A stretch of 64,000 bases of DNA, taken from contig CACJBM010000005.1 in the NCBI GenBank assembly GCA_902591645.1, forward strand, positions 1-64,000, given 5' to 3'. Below are positions 26,499 through 36,244 of this stretch, piece by piece. The DNA comes from an uncultured Verrucomicrobiota bacterium (GTDB lineage: Bacteria; Verrucomicrobiota; Verrucomicrobiae; Verrucomicrobiales; DEV007). The first letter of the stretch is position 1, and each line of letters opens with the position of its first letter. The notes beneath the pieces were generated by a model, which saw only the letters and a program-made list of their open reading frames with translations, did not search any database and had not been told where the DNA came from. The position numbers and the translations under genes were made by a program.

Positions 26499-28163
26499 AT
26501 GAAAATAACAAGAATCATAAATTGCCATCTAGTATTTATTTCTAGTCTTTTAACGTCCCAGCTCATAACAAATGGAGACGAATCTAAGGAGCCTTTAAAA
26601 GTGTTTATTTTTGCAGGTCAATCGAACATGGTTGGTTCAGATTCTAGGGTTAAGGACATCCAAAGATTTCCTCCCTTCATTGGTTTAGAGAATTCTCAAA
26701 ACAATATCAAATTTTCATATTCAATAGGTCGTGAGAAAAAGTTTGAATCAAATGGTTGGCAATCCCTAAGCCCTGTCAATAATGTCGTGGGGCCTGAATT
26801 GAGTTTTGCTAAAAGGGTTTCAGCTCAACTCAAATCCCCTATTGCTATTATAAAGTGCGCTGCAGGAGGAACTCATCTTGGTGGTGATTGGAATCCTGAA
26901 GATCCGATCGGATTTAAAATGTATCCACTGTCACTTGGACTGATTAAATCCGCATTGGCTGATCTCGATCGTCAGAAAATTAAATATCAACTCGAAGGTT
27001 TTATGTGGCATCAAGGTGAGAATGATATGTTTAACGAGGATTACATGAAGAATTATGGGGAAAATCTAAAGAAATTTTTAGCAAAGTGGAGGCAAGATCT
27101 TGGAGCTCCTAAGCTTAAATTCTTTATCGGAGAATTATGTACCAAAACTATCTGGGGAATGGACTTGCGTCCGCGAATGTACGCTATCAGTAAGGGACAG
27201 AGAGAAGTTACTGATTCAGATCCGTTTGCTGAATATGTGCCCACGTCTCATGTCGGTGTTGAGATTGGAGGAGGAGTTGGATTGCATTATCATTATGGCA
27301 CCCTTGGCCAACTTGAACATGGGGTTAATTATGCAGAAGCTTATCTAAAGTCCATCGGTATGGATAAGCCGATTTCCAGGCCCCTTAAAAAGTGGCCCTA
27401 TAAGAGAGGAGAACCGATAAAGTTATTTGTTCTTGCAGGGCACCGGAACATGGAGGGTGAGCGTGCCTTTGTTCAGGAGTTACGAGAAATTAAGGACAAA
27501 GCATTCCTTTCATCAGATAACCTAAAGATTGCATATAAATATAGTTTGGGAGGGGCTTACCGTAAATCAAATGAATGGGAACCACTAGGATTGACAGGTT
27601 ATTATGATAGTTTCGGGCCAGAAATAAGTTTTGGTTCATATCTCCAAAAAAGATCTATCAATAACATCGCGATTGCTAAATTCACGCATAGTGGTTCGCA
27701 GATTATTGACTGGACTCCTGAGGGAAGTTTAGCAAAGTCACGCAACTTATATGATTCATTTATATCGTTTGTGAAAGACGCCATTCAGGATCTAAATGAT
27801 AAAGGTCATGAAGTTTTGCTTGAAGGTATCTTTTATCATCTTGGTGAAAATGACATGTCATTCTCTCCTCATCGTAATAATGCGGCCAAGTGGTTGAATT
27901 CCATAATAAAAAATACCCGTGACGATTTAAAAATGCCGTCCCTCAAATGGTATTTGAGTCAACAGTCTCCGACAGATCACAAGAGTGTGAATGGTATTGA
28001 TGTGATTTCTAAAATTGAAAAATTGGCGGATTCAGATAATTCTATTTTTCATTTAAAGGCTTTTGATCTTATTCCGCAGGAAAAGAAGCTTGTGATATCA
28101 ACTGCAGGGATAATCCAGTTGGGAGAATTTATTGCGGACAATTATCTTAAAATTCGCAAATAA
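26499..28163 (+). CDS. Exported protein with two tandem SASA (sialate O-acetylesterase-like) domains, second degenerate
   Basis: A 554-residue exported protein; the signal peptide covers about 1-27. Domain 1 (about 30-285) is a SASA/SGNH carbohydrate esterase: FAGQSNMVGSD with nucleophile Ser42, GPELSFAKRV, the MWHQGENDM block and GLHYHYGTLGQLEHG, which supplies the catalytic His. Domain 2 (about 305-550) repeats the order: LAGHRNMEGER, GPEISFGSYL, FYHLGENDM and STAGIIQLGE. In domain 2 the nucleophile is Arg316 and the terminal His position is not His, so it is probably non-catalytic. Domain 1 likely removes acetyl groups from polysaccharides in the periplasm. It converges on the DUF1501 gene. 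Confidence 0.85.
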   Translation: MKITRIINCHLVFISSLLTSQLITNGDESKEPLKVFIFAGQSNMVGSDSRVKDIQRFPPFIGLENSQNNIKFSYSIGREKKFESNGWQSLSPVNNVVGPELSFAKRVSAQLKSPIAIIKCAAGGTHLGGDWNPEDPIGFKMYPLSLGLIKSALADLDRQKIKYQLEGFMWHQGENDMFNEDYMKNYGENLKKFLAKWRQDLGAPKLKFFIGELCTKTIWGMDLRPRMYAISKGQREVTDSDPFAEYVPTSHVGVEIGGGVGLHYHYGTLGQLEHGVNYAEAYLKSIGMDKPISRPLKKWPYKRGEPIKLFVLAGHRNMEGERAFVQELREIKDKAFLSSDNLKIAYKYSLGGAYRKSNEWEPLGLTGYYDSFGPEISFGSYLQKRSINNIAIAKFTHSGSQIIDWTPEGSLAKSRNLYDSFISFVKDAIQDLNDKGHEVLLEGIFYHLGENDMSFSPHRNNAAKWLNSIIKNTRDDLKMPSLKWYLSQQSPTDHKSVNGIDVISKIEKLADSDNSIFHLKAFDLIPQEKKLVISTAGIIQLGEFIADNYLKIRK

Positions 28164-28274
28164 ATTCATTAAATTCTTTGATGAATTATTAGGACGTCAC
28201 CGGTAGGAGTGCCATTTTTATAAGCGGGTTGAGATGTATATATACGGAGTAAGGAAAAAACACTAAAATTACCA

Positions 28275-28301
28275 AGCCCAGCGAGTAGGGCTAGTCTTTT
28301 T
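28275..28301 (+). terminator. Possible bidirectional terminator hairpin
   Basis: AGCCC and GGGCT form a 5 bp stem around an 8-base loop, followed on the plus strand by AGTCTTTTT. On the minus strand the same stem is followed by TGGTAATTTT. It sits between the converging SASA and DUF1501 genes. The stem is short, so this is tentative. Confidence 0.4.
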
Positions 28302-28305
28302 CCCG

Positions 28306-29688
28306 TCAAGCAATTAGTTCGTTAATGACTTGTCCTCCGAACTGTGAAAGCTGTTTGTAGCGACCCCCATGGAAATAGGTCAATTTGTTATCGTTCAGGC
28401 CGAGCAAATGCAGAAGTGTCACATGCAGGTCGCGGATTGGGTGAATTACTTCAGAAGCTTTGGCCCCTATCTCATCAGTTCCTCCTACGATGGTTCCTTT
28501 TTTGATTCCTCCTCCTGCCAAAATCATTGTCATTGCATCAATGTTATGACCTCGTCCCAGGGCATACACACCACCTCTTCTATTGTTATCAGGTGTCCGT
28601 CCAAATTCACCAGTCCATAATACTAAAGTAGAGTCAAGCATGCCCCTTCTTTTCAAATCTTTAATGAGAGCAGCCATCGGTTTATCGACACTTCTTATGC
28701 GAGAGGAGTGCCCTCGTTCGAGATAGTCGTGACTGTCCCATCCACCTGAAAAAATTTGGACAAATCGCACACCTTTTTCTACGAGCCTCCGTGCCATTAG
28801 GCACTGGCGACCGAATGAGGCAGTGTGATTATCATTCATCCCATATTCCTCACGAATGGATTCAGGTTCACCGTCTAAATCGATTACGCCTGGAACTTCC
28901 ATTTGCATTCTATAAGCCAGTTCATAACTTTGAATGCGAGCATCAAGGCTATTATGATGTGGATGCTTTTCAGCATGACGACGATTCATGAAAGCCAATT
29001 CGTCCAAGGATTGTCTTTGGTGTTTTCTAGTTTTGTGAGTAGGAGATTGGAGATCGAGAATGGGAGAGCCTTTTGGGCGCAAACGCGTGCCTTGGTAATG
29101 AGCAGGAAGGAAACCACTGCTCCAGTTCCTGGCTCCACCTTGAGGAAGTGCGAGTTCACTCATAACGACGTAACCTGGTAAGTTTTGATTTATTGAACCT
29201 AGACCATAGTTGACCCAAGAACCAATGGCCGGATCACCACCTAATCGGCTACCAGTATTCATATGAAATAGGGCTTCGGGATGGTTCAGAGATTCTGCCT
29301 GGCATCCTCGATAATTACACAGTTCATCAGCTATTTCAGGATCTGCCAGATGGACCCATTGGTCACTCATGTCCAGACCAGAATTTCCTACTTTTCTAGA
29401 ACTAAAAGGGCTGCCGACGTAAAAACGATACCCTGTTGCGAGGCCTGATTTGCTTTTTGATTCCATTTTATGCAAGTCATTAAGTTGCGGTTTAGGATCA
29501 AAGGTGTCGACCTGACTCGGGCCCCCTTCCATGAATAACATAATCACTGCTTTTGCCTTTGCATTGTGCATTGGCTTTTTTGGTGAGAGCGGGCCTCCTG
29601 CGTCTTTTGCTAAAAGATCAGTCATTGCTAGGGCTCCGATTGAAGACCCTAGACCGTAGAGATGTTCACGCCGATTCTGGTATTGCAT
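28306..29688 (-). CDS. DUF1501 domain-containing protein
   Basis: A 460-residue protein of the DUF1501 family, an alkaline-phosphatase/sulfatase-like fold almost confined to Planctomycetes and Verrucomicrobiota relatives. Characteristic segments are AVIMLFMEGGPSQVDTFDPKP, SPFSFSRK-like SPFSSRKVGNSGLDMS, HNSLDARIQSYELAYRMQ, FVQIFSGGWDSHDYLERG, TLVLWTGEFGRTPDNN and GRGHN. The N-terminus QNRREHLYGLGSSIGALAMTDLLA resembles a degenerate Tat or signal-like leader. It lies 27 bp downstream of the PSD1 cytochrome gene, its constant partner in these phyla. The biochemical function is unknown; the pair is often proposed to act on polysaccharide-derived substrates. Confidence 0.93.
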   Translation of the reverse strand: MQYQNRREHLYGLGSSIGALAMTDLLAKDAGGPLSPKKPMHNAKAKAVIMLFMEGGPSQVDTFDPKPQLNDLHKMESKSKSGLATGYRFYVGSPFSSRKVGNSGLDMSDQWVHLADPEIADELCNYRGCQAESLNHPEALFHMNTGSRLGGDPAIGSWVNYGLGSINQNLPGYVVMSELALPQGGARNWSSGFLPAHYQGTRLRPKGSPILDLQSPTHKTRKHQRQSLDELAFMNRRHAEKHPHHNSLDARIQSYELAYRMQMEVPGVIDLDGEPESIREEYGMNDNHTASFGRQCLMARRLVEKGVRFVQIFSGGWDSHDYLERGHSSRIRSVDKPMAALIKDLKRRGMLDSTLVLWTGEFGRTPDNNRRGGVYALGRGHNIDAMTMILAGGGIKKGTIVGGTDEIGAKASEVIHPIRDLHVTLLHLLGLNDNKLTYFHGGRYKQLSQFGGQVINELIA

Positions 29689-29715
29689 TTTTCGATAGGA
29701 GAAAATTTACTAGTA

Positions 29716-32514
29716 TTAATAGATGTAAATGAATTCGTTAGTGTTAAATAATAACAAGCAAAGATCAGCTAAGGCTCTAGTGTCTGCACTCACGTCGGAT
29801 GGTTTTTTGTCAGATGTGTAACTTTCAAAATTCGGCAGAATTTCTTCATATTTAAAAGGTTTCCCACTCAATTCCTCGACTAGGGAACGGGTGATTTTAG
29901 TTGGGTAAGTAATTTTATCTGGTTGGTGATTTTTGTGATACTCGCGCATCTCCATGACGTATTTTTCGAGACGTTCTCGTTCTTTTTTTTCTGGGACGCG
30001 ACCGAATGTTAATTGGATGGCGCGTTTTACTTGGAGTGGAACGGTATCCATTTCTTTTTCAATACGAAGAGCCAAAGCGATTGATCTGTCACTCATGGTA
30101 TCACTATTCATTAGAGAGAATGCTTGCGGGGTTACTGATTGGCTGACTCTTTCTTCACATGAATCATTAGGATTAGGCTGGTTGAAAATTTCGAGGAAAG
30201 GATCAGCTTGCCCGCGGACCCGGTAAGCATAAATAGTCCTGCGATTTCGTTCTTTTGGCGTTCTCGATGGTTGATGTGCAGGAGCAATAGAGAACTGGAT
30301 CATCCGAGGCTCCAGTGCTACTTCCATATTAATTTCTGGCATAATTGGTAGCCCTCCAACTAAAGGATTGAGTTCTCCAGTTATCTTTAAAAGACTGTCT
30401 CTGATTTGTTCTGCTGTGAGTCGGTGCGGCAAATGATAAGCAAATAAATTATTTTCTGGGTCCTTCGTTTGCAGTTCCTTGAATAGAGGATGTGAACTTG
30501 ATTGCATGTAGGTTTTAGAAAGCATTATCATTTTGTGTAAACGCTTAAATTTCCATCCATTTTCAACGAAATCTTTGGCTAACCAGTCCAACAGTTCTGG
30601 ATGAGTTGGTTTCTGACCTTTGGTGCCGAAATTGTTTGGATTTCCTGCAATAGCTTTTCCAAAATGATGCTGCCAGATACGATTTACAATGGATCTGGCT
30701 GTGAGCGGGTTCTTTGGATTAGCAATCCATTTAGCAAAGGCTAACCGGCGTCCTTGTAGATCATTTTTAACTAGATAAGGATTATCATTGCCATCCGAGA
30801 CAGGCACGCCAGTAGCACTCAATACACCGGGCCTTACCTTTTCACCAGGTGCTTGCATTGAGCCTCCCATATAAATTTTGCTATCAGGGATCCAATTCCC
30901 ATTGGTTTTTTTGATCCTTAATTTTCTAGCATTTAAGGATGCGGGATCCTGACCATTGTAAACACTTTGAGCCAGAGGTTCGTACCGTTCTAGGCGACGC
31001 CCCCAGATCCATGAATCCTGTTCTCTAACTTTTAAACGGCCTTGGTCAATATGATTGAGACCTACATGACGAGGAGGCTTTTTGTTGTCAGGTAACTTTT
31101 TCCGTTCGTTATGAGGAACGTAATCTGTGCCTGCCTTTACGAACCAATTCCTTGCAGCTTGTTCACGTTTTTCCACCAAATCTTTTGTTTTTTGTTTTGC
31201 ATAATCTAGCATTTTTTGGACGAGTTTTTTTTCCTGAGAAAATCTTGCAAGGTTTTCTTCTTTTATGAATGGCGCATTCCTTTCTGCCATCTGTGTTCCA
31301 GCAAACACTGAATACATCCGGTAATAGTCGCGGGTAGGAACGGGATCAAATTTATGATCGTGGCATTTAACGCAGCGCATAGTAAGGCTCAAAAAGGTCT
31401 GTCCAACTGAGTTGACCACATCATCTAGGAAAATCTGGCGAGCTTCCGGTACTTTAACCATTGCTGGATCCCATGGCCCCATGCGGAGGAAACTTGTCGC
31501 AATAAGCAACTCCGAATTACGATGGTCTTTGGATTGTAGTTGCCACAATTCATCTCCGGCAATTTGCTCAACGATAAACTCATTGTACGCCTTATCGTTA
31601 TTAAATGAACGCACTACATAATCACGGTATCGCCACACATTAGAACGTTCATAGTCATTAGAGTATCCTCCAGTATCAGAGTAACGCGTTACGTCTAGCC
31701 AGTGTTGGCCCCAATGCTCACCATAATGTGGACTTTCAAGTAATTTATTAATCAAGTCTTCCCATGCATTCAATTTGTCTTTTTCCCATTTAATCCTGAA
31801 CTGATAGATTTCATATGGTGAAGGAGGCAGTCCTGTGAGGTTGTAATATGCACGTTTTACCAGGACGCGAAAATTTGCTTCGGGGGCAGGAGAAAAATTA
31901 TTTTTTTTAAGTTTCCGTTTAATAAAAAAGTCTATTGGATTCTTTTCCGTTTTTGGTATGGGTTCTTTTTGAATTTGTTGAAATGCCCAAATGTCATTTT
32001 CTTGGTATCGACGATATGTCCAATCTTCTGAGATTCCGCCGCTAGTTTTGACAAGTATACCATCTTCCGTAATTAATTCTTTTCTGTCCTTAGCAATATA
32101 TTTTTCCTGAGTAGTTTGGTCTGGCCAGTGTGCACCTGTTTTGATCCATGTCTTGATGTCTTCGATTTGTTCCTTACTTAACTTATCATTTTCCTTGGGT
32201 GGCATAGCGGGCCAATCGTCTTCATGGTTCCTGGCGATAGCCAGATACAATGGGCTTAACATTGGATTGCCTGATTGAATGGAAGGTGTTCCACTTTCTC
32301 CTCCTCTCATAAGTCCTTCATGGGAAGTGAGGTCGAGGTCACCCTTTATTTTTTTTCCATCTTCTCCATGGCAAGCAAGACATTTGCTACTAAGAACATT
32401 GCGGACCTTCAGAGAAAAAAGACGTTCGCTTTTTTCTTGTTCTGAGGCCGTGACTTTTCCTATGGCAGTGCAATTAAATACAAGCAGTCCCGAAATAATG
32501 AAGTGTAGTTTCAA
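29716..32514 (-). CDS. PSD1 and planctomycete cytochrome c domain protein (DUF1549/DUF1553)
   Basis: A 932-residue exported protein. After a signal peptide (about 1-23) comes a planctomycete-type cytochrome c domain with heme motif CLACHGEDGKK near residue 45 and a downstream WPAMPPKEND Met-ligand region. A DUF1549 domain follows (FIKRKLKKNNFSPAPEA, YGEHWGQHWLDVTRYSDTGGYSNDY, TMRCVKCHDHKFDPV), then a DUF1553 domain (NPLTARSIVNRIWQHHFG, HPELLDWLAKDFVENGWKFKRLHKMIMLSKTYMQSS). The second CVKCHDHKFDP motif is a further CxxCH. The start at 32514 is TTG, supported by the signal peptide beginning directly. It is upstream partner to the DUF1501 gene; function is unknown. Confidence 0.92.
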   Translation of the reverse strand: MKLHFIISGLLVFNCTAIGKVTASEQEKSERLFSLKVRNVLSSKCLACHGEDGKKIKGDLDLTSHEGLMRGGESGTPSIQSGNPMLSPLYLAIARNHEDDWPAMPPKENDKLSKEQIEDIKTWIKTGAHWPDQTTQEKYIAKDRKELITEDGILVKTSGGISEDWTYRRYQENDIWAFQQIQKEPIPKTEKNPIDFFIKRKLKKNNFSPAPEANFRVLVKRAYYNLTGLPPSPYEIYQFRIKWEKDKLNAWEDLINKLLESPHYGEHWGQHWLDVTRYSDTGGYSNDYERSNVWRYRDYVVRSFNNDKAYNEFIVEQIAGDELWQLQSKDHRNSELLIATSFLRMGPWDPAMVKVPEARQIFLDDVVNSVGQTFLSLTMRCVKCHDHKFDPVPTRDYYRMYSVFAGTQMAERNAPFIKEENLARFSQEKKLVQKMLDYAKQKTKDLVEKREQAARNWFVKAGTDYVPHNERKKLPDNKKPPRHVGLNHIDQGRLKVREQDSWIWGRRLERYEPLAQSVYNGQDPASLNARKLRIKKTNGNWIPDSKIYMGGSMQAPGEKVRPGVLSATGVPVSDGNDNPYLVKNDLQGRRLAFAKWIANPKNPLTARSIVNRIWQHHFGKAIAGNPNNFGTKGQKPTHPELLDWLAKDFVENGWKFKRLHKMIMLSKTYMQSSSHPLFKELQTKDPENNLFAYHLPHRLTAEQIRDSLLKITGELNPLVGGLPIMPEINMEVALEPRMIQFSIAPAHQPSRTPKERNRRTIYAYRVRGQADPFLEIFNQPNPNDSCEERVSQSVTPQAFSLMNSDTMSDRSIALALRIEKEMDTVPLQVKRAIQLTFGRVPEKKERERLEKYVMEMREYHKNHQPDKITYPTKITRSLVEELSGKPFKYEEILPNFESYTSDKKPSDVSADTRALADLCLLLFNTNEFIYIY

Positions 32515-32658
32515 TGGTAATAATACTACTATAATAGTAGATTATATCTAATTTTTAGCATGCTATTTTTTGAATCTGTTCTCTACGATTAGATTACAAA
32601 GGTAAGGAATGAATATGCAGGATTCTATGGCCTTTATTTACCCATAGCCGAGGAATGA

Positions 32659-33381
32659 TTAGATTCCTTGTTCTGATGGACGTAACTGAATATCTCCAAT
32701 TTCCACGTGCGAAGGAGCTTCAATGATATGAGTTACCGATTCAGCAACATTAATCGGATCGAGCATATGAATTTCATTTTTCAGTTTTTTCAGCTTTTCT
32801 TCATCTCCTTTAAAATAGAGATCAAGTAAGGGTGTATCCACAAAGCCTGGCGAGATCATTGCTACACGTGTTTTATTATTGGATGCTTTAAGTTCGAACC
32901 TTAATGCTTCGGTCACTGCTTTAACTGCAAATTTGGTTGCCGCATAAAATCCTCCGCTTGGCGGTACCCTGTGACCAGACATGCTAGATAAATTTATAAT
33001 ATGCCCTCCTTTCTCGGAGTCGAACTTTTTTAGAGCGAATTGGCAACATAGGGTGAGGGCTAAAACATTTACGTTTAAGAGTTCACGAAAGTTCGATAGA
33101 TCTCCATTTATTATCGGCGCCTTTGGGGCAATTCCGGCACTATTTATTAAGATATCAATTTGTTCACCTGCTTCGCTGAAAAGTTTTTCGATTTGGTTAG
33201 TATCATTGAGGTCTGCAACGATGAAGCGTCCATTAATCGATTCGGCGAGACTTTGGATTTTCTGTTCATTGCGACCACTTGCAATGACTGAATATCCGCG
33301 CTCAGCTAATGCTCTAGCACAAGCAGTTCCGATTCCGCTCGATGCTCCGGTGATTAGTGCTGTTTTATTTTTTAAGCTCAT
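32659..33381 (-). CDS. Short-chain dehydrogenase/reductase (SDR)
   Basis: A 240-residue classical SDR starting at ATG 33381, chosen because MSLKNKTALITGASSGIG is the family N-terminus; longer in-frame extension upstream runs inside the neighbouring gene. Features: Gly-rich NAD(P) motif TGASSGIG, NSAG (the NNAG variant) after the fourth strand, catalytic Ser in NLSSMSGHRV and YAATKFA with the active YxxxK. The loop ISPGFVDTPLL is typical. It is the YdfG-like NADP-dependent group; substrate unknown. The start overlaps the end of the upstream DUF1028 gene by 17 bp, so the two are translated from one message. Confidence 0.9.
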   Translation of the reverse strand: MSLKNKTALITGASSGIGTACARALAERGYSVIASGRNEQKIQSLAESINGRFIVADLNDTNQIEKLFSEAGEQIDILINSAGIAPKAPIINGDLSNFRELLNVNVLALTLCCQFALKKFDSEKGGHIINLSSMSGHRVPPSGGFYAATKFAVKAVTEALRFELKASNNKTRVAMISPGFVDTPLLDLYFKGDEEKLKKLKNEIHMLDPINVAESVTHIIEAPSHVEIGDIQLRPSEQGI

Positions 33382-34093
33382 ATTTCTTAGGCCTAGGAAA
33401 GAGTTTAATATGTTTATCATAGACTCTTTGTAATTCTTCGATTGGAGTCTGATGATCGTCGACGCGTAGATCGCGGAATCTGTCGTTATTTCCACCGTAT
33501 CCCCAATTTTCCTTTACTACTAAAAGTGAAGCTGACTGGCGGCCTCGTTTATCACCTCCTGCTAATTGACCGGCCTTAAGTGCATTTATTAATCGTTGCC
33601 CGAGTGGTGCTTTCCCATTGCTTTGAATGAATGATTTAGCCATCTCAGATATGACATTTTCATTGGCCAGAATATTACCTTGAATAGTGAAATTTTCCCC
33701 ACTGATGCCCCCGGCCCATTTCATACATTTTTTTCCGGTGAAATTTGCTGCGTTACCATTCGAAGCCAAGACTCCGACTTGGCGGTATGCCTTAGCTGCG
33801 TCATCTTTTGTTAATAATACAATGACTTGTTCTGGCGATTTACCTTTTTTTAATAATTCTAATCCTTTCTGCCCATAACTGACATTGGCAAAGGATTGAG
33901 TGGCGATGGCTCCGATCTTGGCCCGTGCCCAAGGCACAACTGCTCCAACAGCTACGATTTTGCTTTGCACTGCTACACCTAATTCTCCAGTATCTGGATC
34001 GCTACCAACGATGGAGAATGTAGCTACCGGTGAAGATTCAAAATGACAACTAAGAAGTATTGAGATTGATAAATGGAGAGTCAGAATGGCCAT
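33365..34093 (-). CDS. DUF1028 family protein, exported
   Basis: A 242-residue protein of the DUF1028 family, an Ntn-hydrolase-like fold of unknown reaction. Recognisable parts are FSIVGSDPDTGELGVAVQSK, VVPWARAKIGAIATQSFANVSYG, ALKAGQLAGGDKRGRQSASLLVV and the closing RDLRVDDHQTPIEELQRVYD. The N-terminus is a hydrophobic leader ending LLSC, so it may be a lipoprotein or simply exported; family members are often secreted in Planctomycetes and Verrucomicrobiota. Starts at ATG 34093. It is divergent from aroC (88 bp apart) and overlaps the SDR gene. Confidence 0.85.
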   Translation of the reverse strand: MAILTLHLSISILLSCHFESSPVATFSIVGSDPDTGELGVAVQSKIVAVGAVVPWARAKIGAIATQSFANVSYGQKGLELLKKGKSPEQVIVLLTKDDAAKAYRQVGVLASNGNAANFTGKKCMKWAGGISGENFTIQGNILANENVISEMAKSFIQSNGKAPLGQRLINALKAGQLAGGDKRGRQSASLLVVKENWGYGGNNDRFRDLRVDDHQTPIEELQRVYDKHIKLFPRPKKYELKK

Positions 34094-34181
34094 AAATTAA
34101 GAGTTACCCTTTTATAATAAATATTCTATATGAGACTAATAATTTGGAAAGCATTGGTTCGTGGGCTATTTTTATACTCTA

Positions 34182-35273
34182 ATGCCTAATACTTTTGGTC
34201 ATAGCTTTCGAATTACTACTTTTGGGGAATCTCATGGTGGGGGTGTTGGAGTGGTCATTGACGGATGTCCTCCAGGCATTGAAATTTCAGAAGAAGAGAT
34301 CCAACTTGAACTGGATCGTCGCCGTCCTGGACAAAGTGAGATTGTAACCCCTAGGGATGAGGAGGACCGTTGCGAAATTCTTTCAGGTACATTTGAAGGC
34401 AAGACTTTAGGAACTCCCATATCTGTCCTTGTTCGAAATAAGGATGCGAGGCCCGAGTCATATTCTGAGATGGCTCATAAGTACCGCCCCTCTCACGCTG
34501 ACTTCACCTATGATTCGAAATATGGTTTAAGGAATTGGCAGGGAGGAGGCAGAGCCTCTGCCCGAGAAACTATTGGCCGCGTTGCTGCTGGAGCGATTGC
34601 TAACAAAGTCATGCGTGGGCAATTCAGTGAGAAATTTGATATTGTCGCACACGTGTCGGTAGTTCAGGACATCATTGCAGATGCGAATCTTACGGATCTG
34701 AGTCGTTCAGATGTAGAGTCTAATATTGTGAGGTGTGGAGATTTTGCAGCTGCAGAAACAATGATCGAACGAATTAAAGAAGCTAGATCCAATGGTAATT
34801 CATTGGGAGGAATAATCGAATGCGTTGTACGTGGGGTACCTGCTGGTCTCGGTGATCCGGTATTTGACAAACTAGAGGCTGACCTTGCAAAGGCGATGAT
34901 GAGTTTGCCTGCTACAAAAGGATTTGAGATAGGTTCGGGCTTTGATGGAGTGCGTATGACAGGCAAGGAACATAATGATGCTTTTTATATGGATGAAGAC
35001 CGTGTTAGAACAAAATCCAATCGTTCGGGTGGTGTTCAGGGCGGTATAAGTAATGGTGAACATGTTGTGTTCAGAGTGGCATTTAAGCCCACTGCCACCA
35101 TTATGACTGAGCAGGAAACGGTCAATTCTTCAGGAGAAGAAACGACACTCAAAGGACGAGGAAGACATGATCCTTGTGTTTTGCCGAGAGCCGTTCCGAT
35201 GGTCGAAGCGATGGCCGCATTAGTTATGTGTGATCACGCTCTTCGACAACGAGGGCAATGCGGTGATGGATGA
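34182..35273 (+). CDS. aroC: Chorismate synthase
   Basis: Converts 5-enolpyruvylshikimate-3-phosphate to chorismate using reduced FMN, the last common step of aromatic synthesis. The 363-residue product from ATG 34182 opens [21 protein letters not shown], the first family signature. It continues with [65 protein letters not shown] and [24 protein letters not shown] at 34161 would add seven residues outside the family alignment, so I reject it. Complements aroK at the window start. Confidence 0.97.
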   Translation: MPNTFGHSFRITTFGESHGGGVGVVIDGCPPGIEISEEEIQLELDRRRPGQSEIVTPRDEEDRCEILSGTFEGKTLGTPISVLVRNKDARPESYSEMAHKYRPSHADFTYDSKYGLRNWQGGGRASARETIGRVAAGAIANKVMRGQFSEKFDIVAHVSVVQDIIADANLTDLSRSDVESNIVRCGDFAAAETMIERIKEARSNGNSLGGIIECVVRGVPAGLGDPVFDKLEADLAKAMMSLPATKGFEIGSGFDGVRMTGKEHNDAFYMDEDRVRTKSNRSGGVQGGISNGEHVVFRVAFKPTATIMTEQETVNSSGEETTLKGRGRHDPCVLPRAVPMVEAMAALVMCDHALRQRGQCGDG

Positions 35274-35320
35274 ATCAACTGATCCTGTTTTCTTGCATAC
35301 TTGATAATTACTAAAGATAA

Positions 35321-36220
35321 ATGGAATCCGATCTTTTTAATGGAGCTTTGCCTTTCCCGATTAATTTTACTACTTTATCTGTAGCTCTAGTTATTTTGAT
35401 TGCTGTGATCGCTTTTTTGCGTGGAGTCATTGGTATGTTTGTTGGTTTGGGATGTATGATGATTGGGGTTTATTGCGCGTATACCATTTATCCTCGTTTA
35501 CCTGGATGGTTATCTCATGTGATGGATAACCCTTCTCCATTATTAATTTTTTCGCTTACTCTAGGTTCTGCATTTTGTGTTTATTTATTTTTGCGATTAC
35601 TCGCTGGAGCCTTTGTTTTGAGTCCATTCAGAAAAGAAGAAAAGAAAAGGATTTTTCGAGGGCCTATAGGTATGGTCTTAAGCTTGATTCCTGCAACTGC
35701 TCTCATATTTGTTTTGGGAGTGGCATTATGGACTGCCGGCACGCTTTTTTCTGTAGAACATACCAAAGAAGGTGTGTCTGTGCAGCCTGGATCAAATGCG
35801 ACCCAAAGGCCTTTTTGGGCTCGGTGGAATTATGCTTTAGAAAGGGATTGGATAGGGAAGATCATTGGTAAAATTGATCCCCTTTCTGCGCGCGCTAAGG
35901 GTGCAATATCAAATTTTCTGGTCACTTTAAAGGATGATTCGGCTGGAGGAGAATTATCCAAACACCCTAAGATTTCAAGAGTACTCAGGACACCTGGGCT
36001 CCGAGACCTTGCGGATGATCCTGAAGTTGCAAAATTAATTAAGGATGGAGACTATATCCGTTTGTTGAATCATCCTAAAATGAGAGCAACAGCATCTGAT
36101 CCGAAGTTCAATAAGTTACTTGATGACTTGCCAGTGGAGGAGATAGTGGACAAATCTCTATATAAGAAAGAACAGGGATTATTAGTGAGGAGGCAAAGTA
36201 GATTGCGCCTTGATCCTTGA
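35321..36220 (+). CDS. CvpA-like integral membrane protein
   Basis: A 299-residue membrane protein. Four hydrophobic segments occur at about 18-36, 42-60, 72-96 and 115-138, an arrangement similar to CvpA (colicin V production) proteins: FLRGVIGMFVGLGCMMIGVY resembles the CvpA first loop region. The soluble C-terminal half (about 150-299) is helical with a repeated LxxxPxMRxxxxDPxxxxL pattern (VLRTPGLRDLADDPEVAKLI; LLNHPKMRATASDPKFNKLL), so two short repeats are visible. Function is unknown. It sits between aroC and gatB with gaps of 47 and 24 bp. Confidence 0.6.
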   Translation: MESDLFNGALPFPINFTTLSVALVILIAVIAFLRGVIGMFVGLGCMMIGVYCAYTIYPRLPGWLSHVMDNPSPLLIFSLTLGSAFCVYLFLRLLAGAFVLSPFRKEEKKRIFRGPIGMVLSLIPATALIFVLGVALWTAGTLFSVEHTKEGVSVQPGSNATQRPFWARWNYALERDWIGKIIGKIDPLSARAKGAISNFLVTLKDDSAGGELSKHPKISRVLRTPGLRDLADDPEVAKLIKDGDYIRLLNHPKMRATASDPKFNKLLDDLPVEEIVDKSLYKKEQGLLVRRQSRLRLDP

Positions 36221-36244
36221 TCTTAATCTAAAAGCTATAAAAAA

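Noticed and set aside
33382..33495. N-terminal extension of the SDR
   Set aside because: It runs within the DUF1028 coding region, and the SDR family start is at 33381.
34161..34181. Upstream GTG start for aroC
   Set aside because: Adds seven residues not found in the family; ATG 34182 fits exactly.
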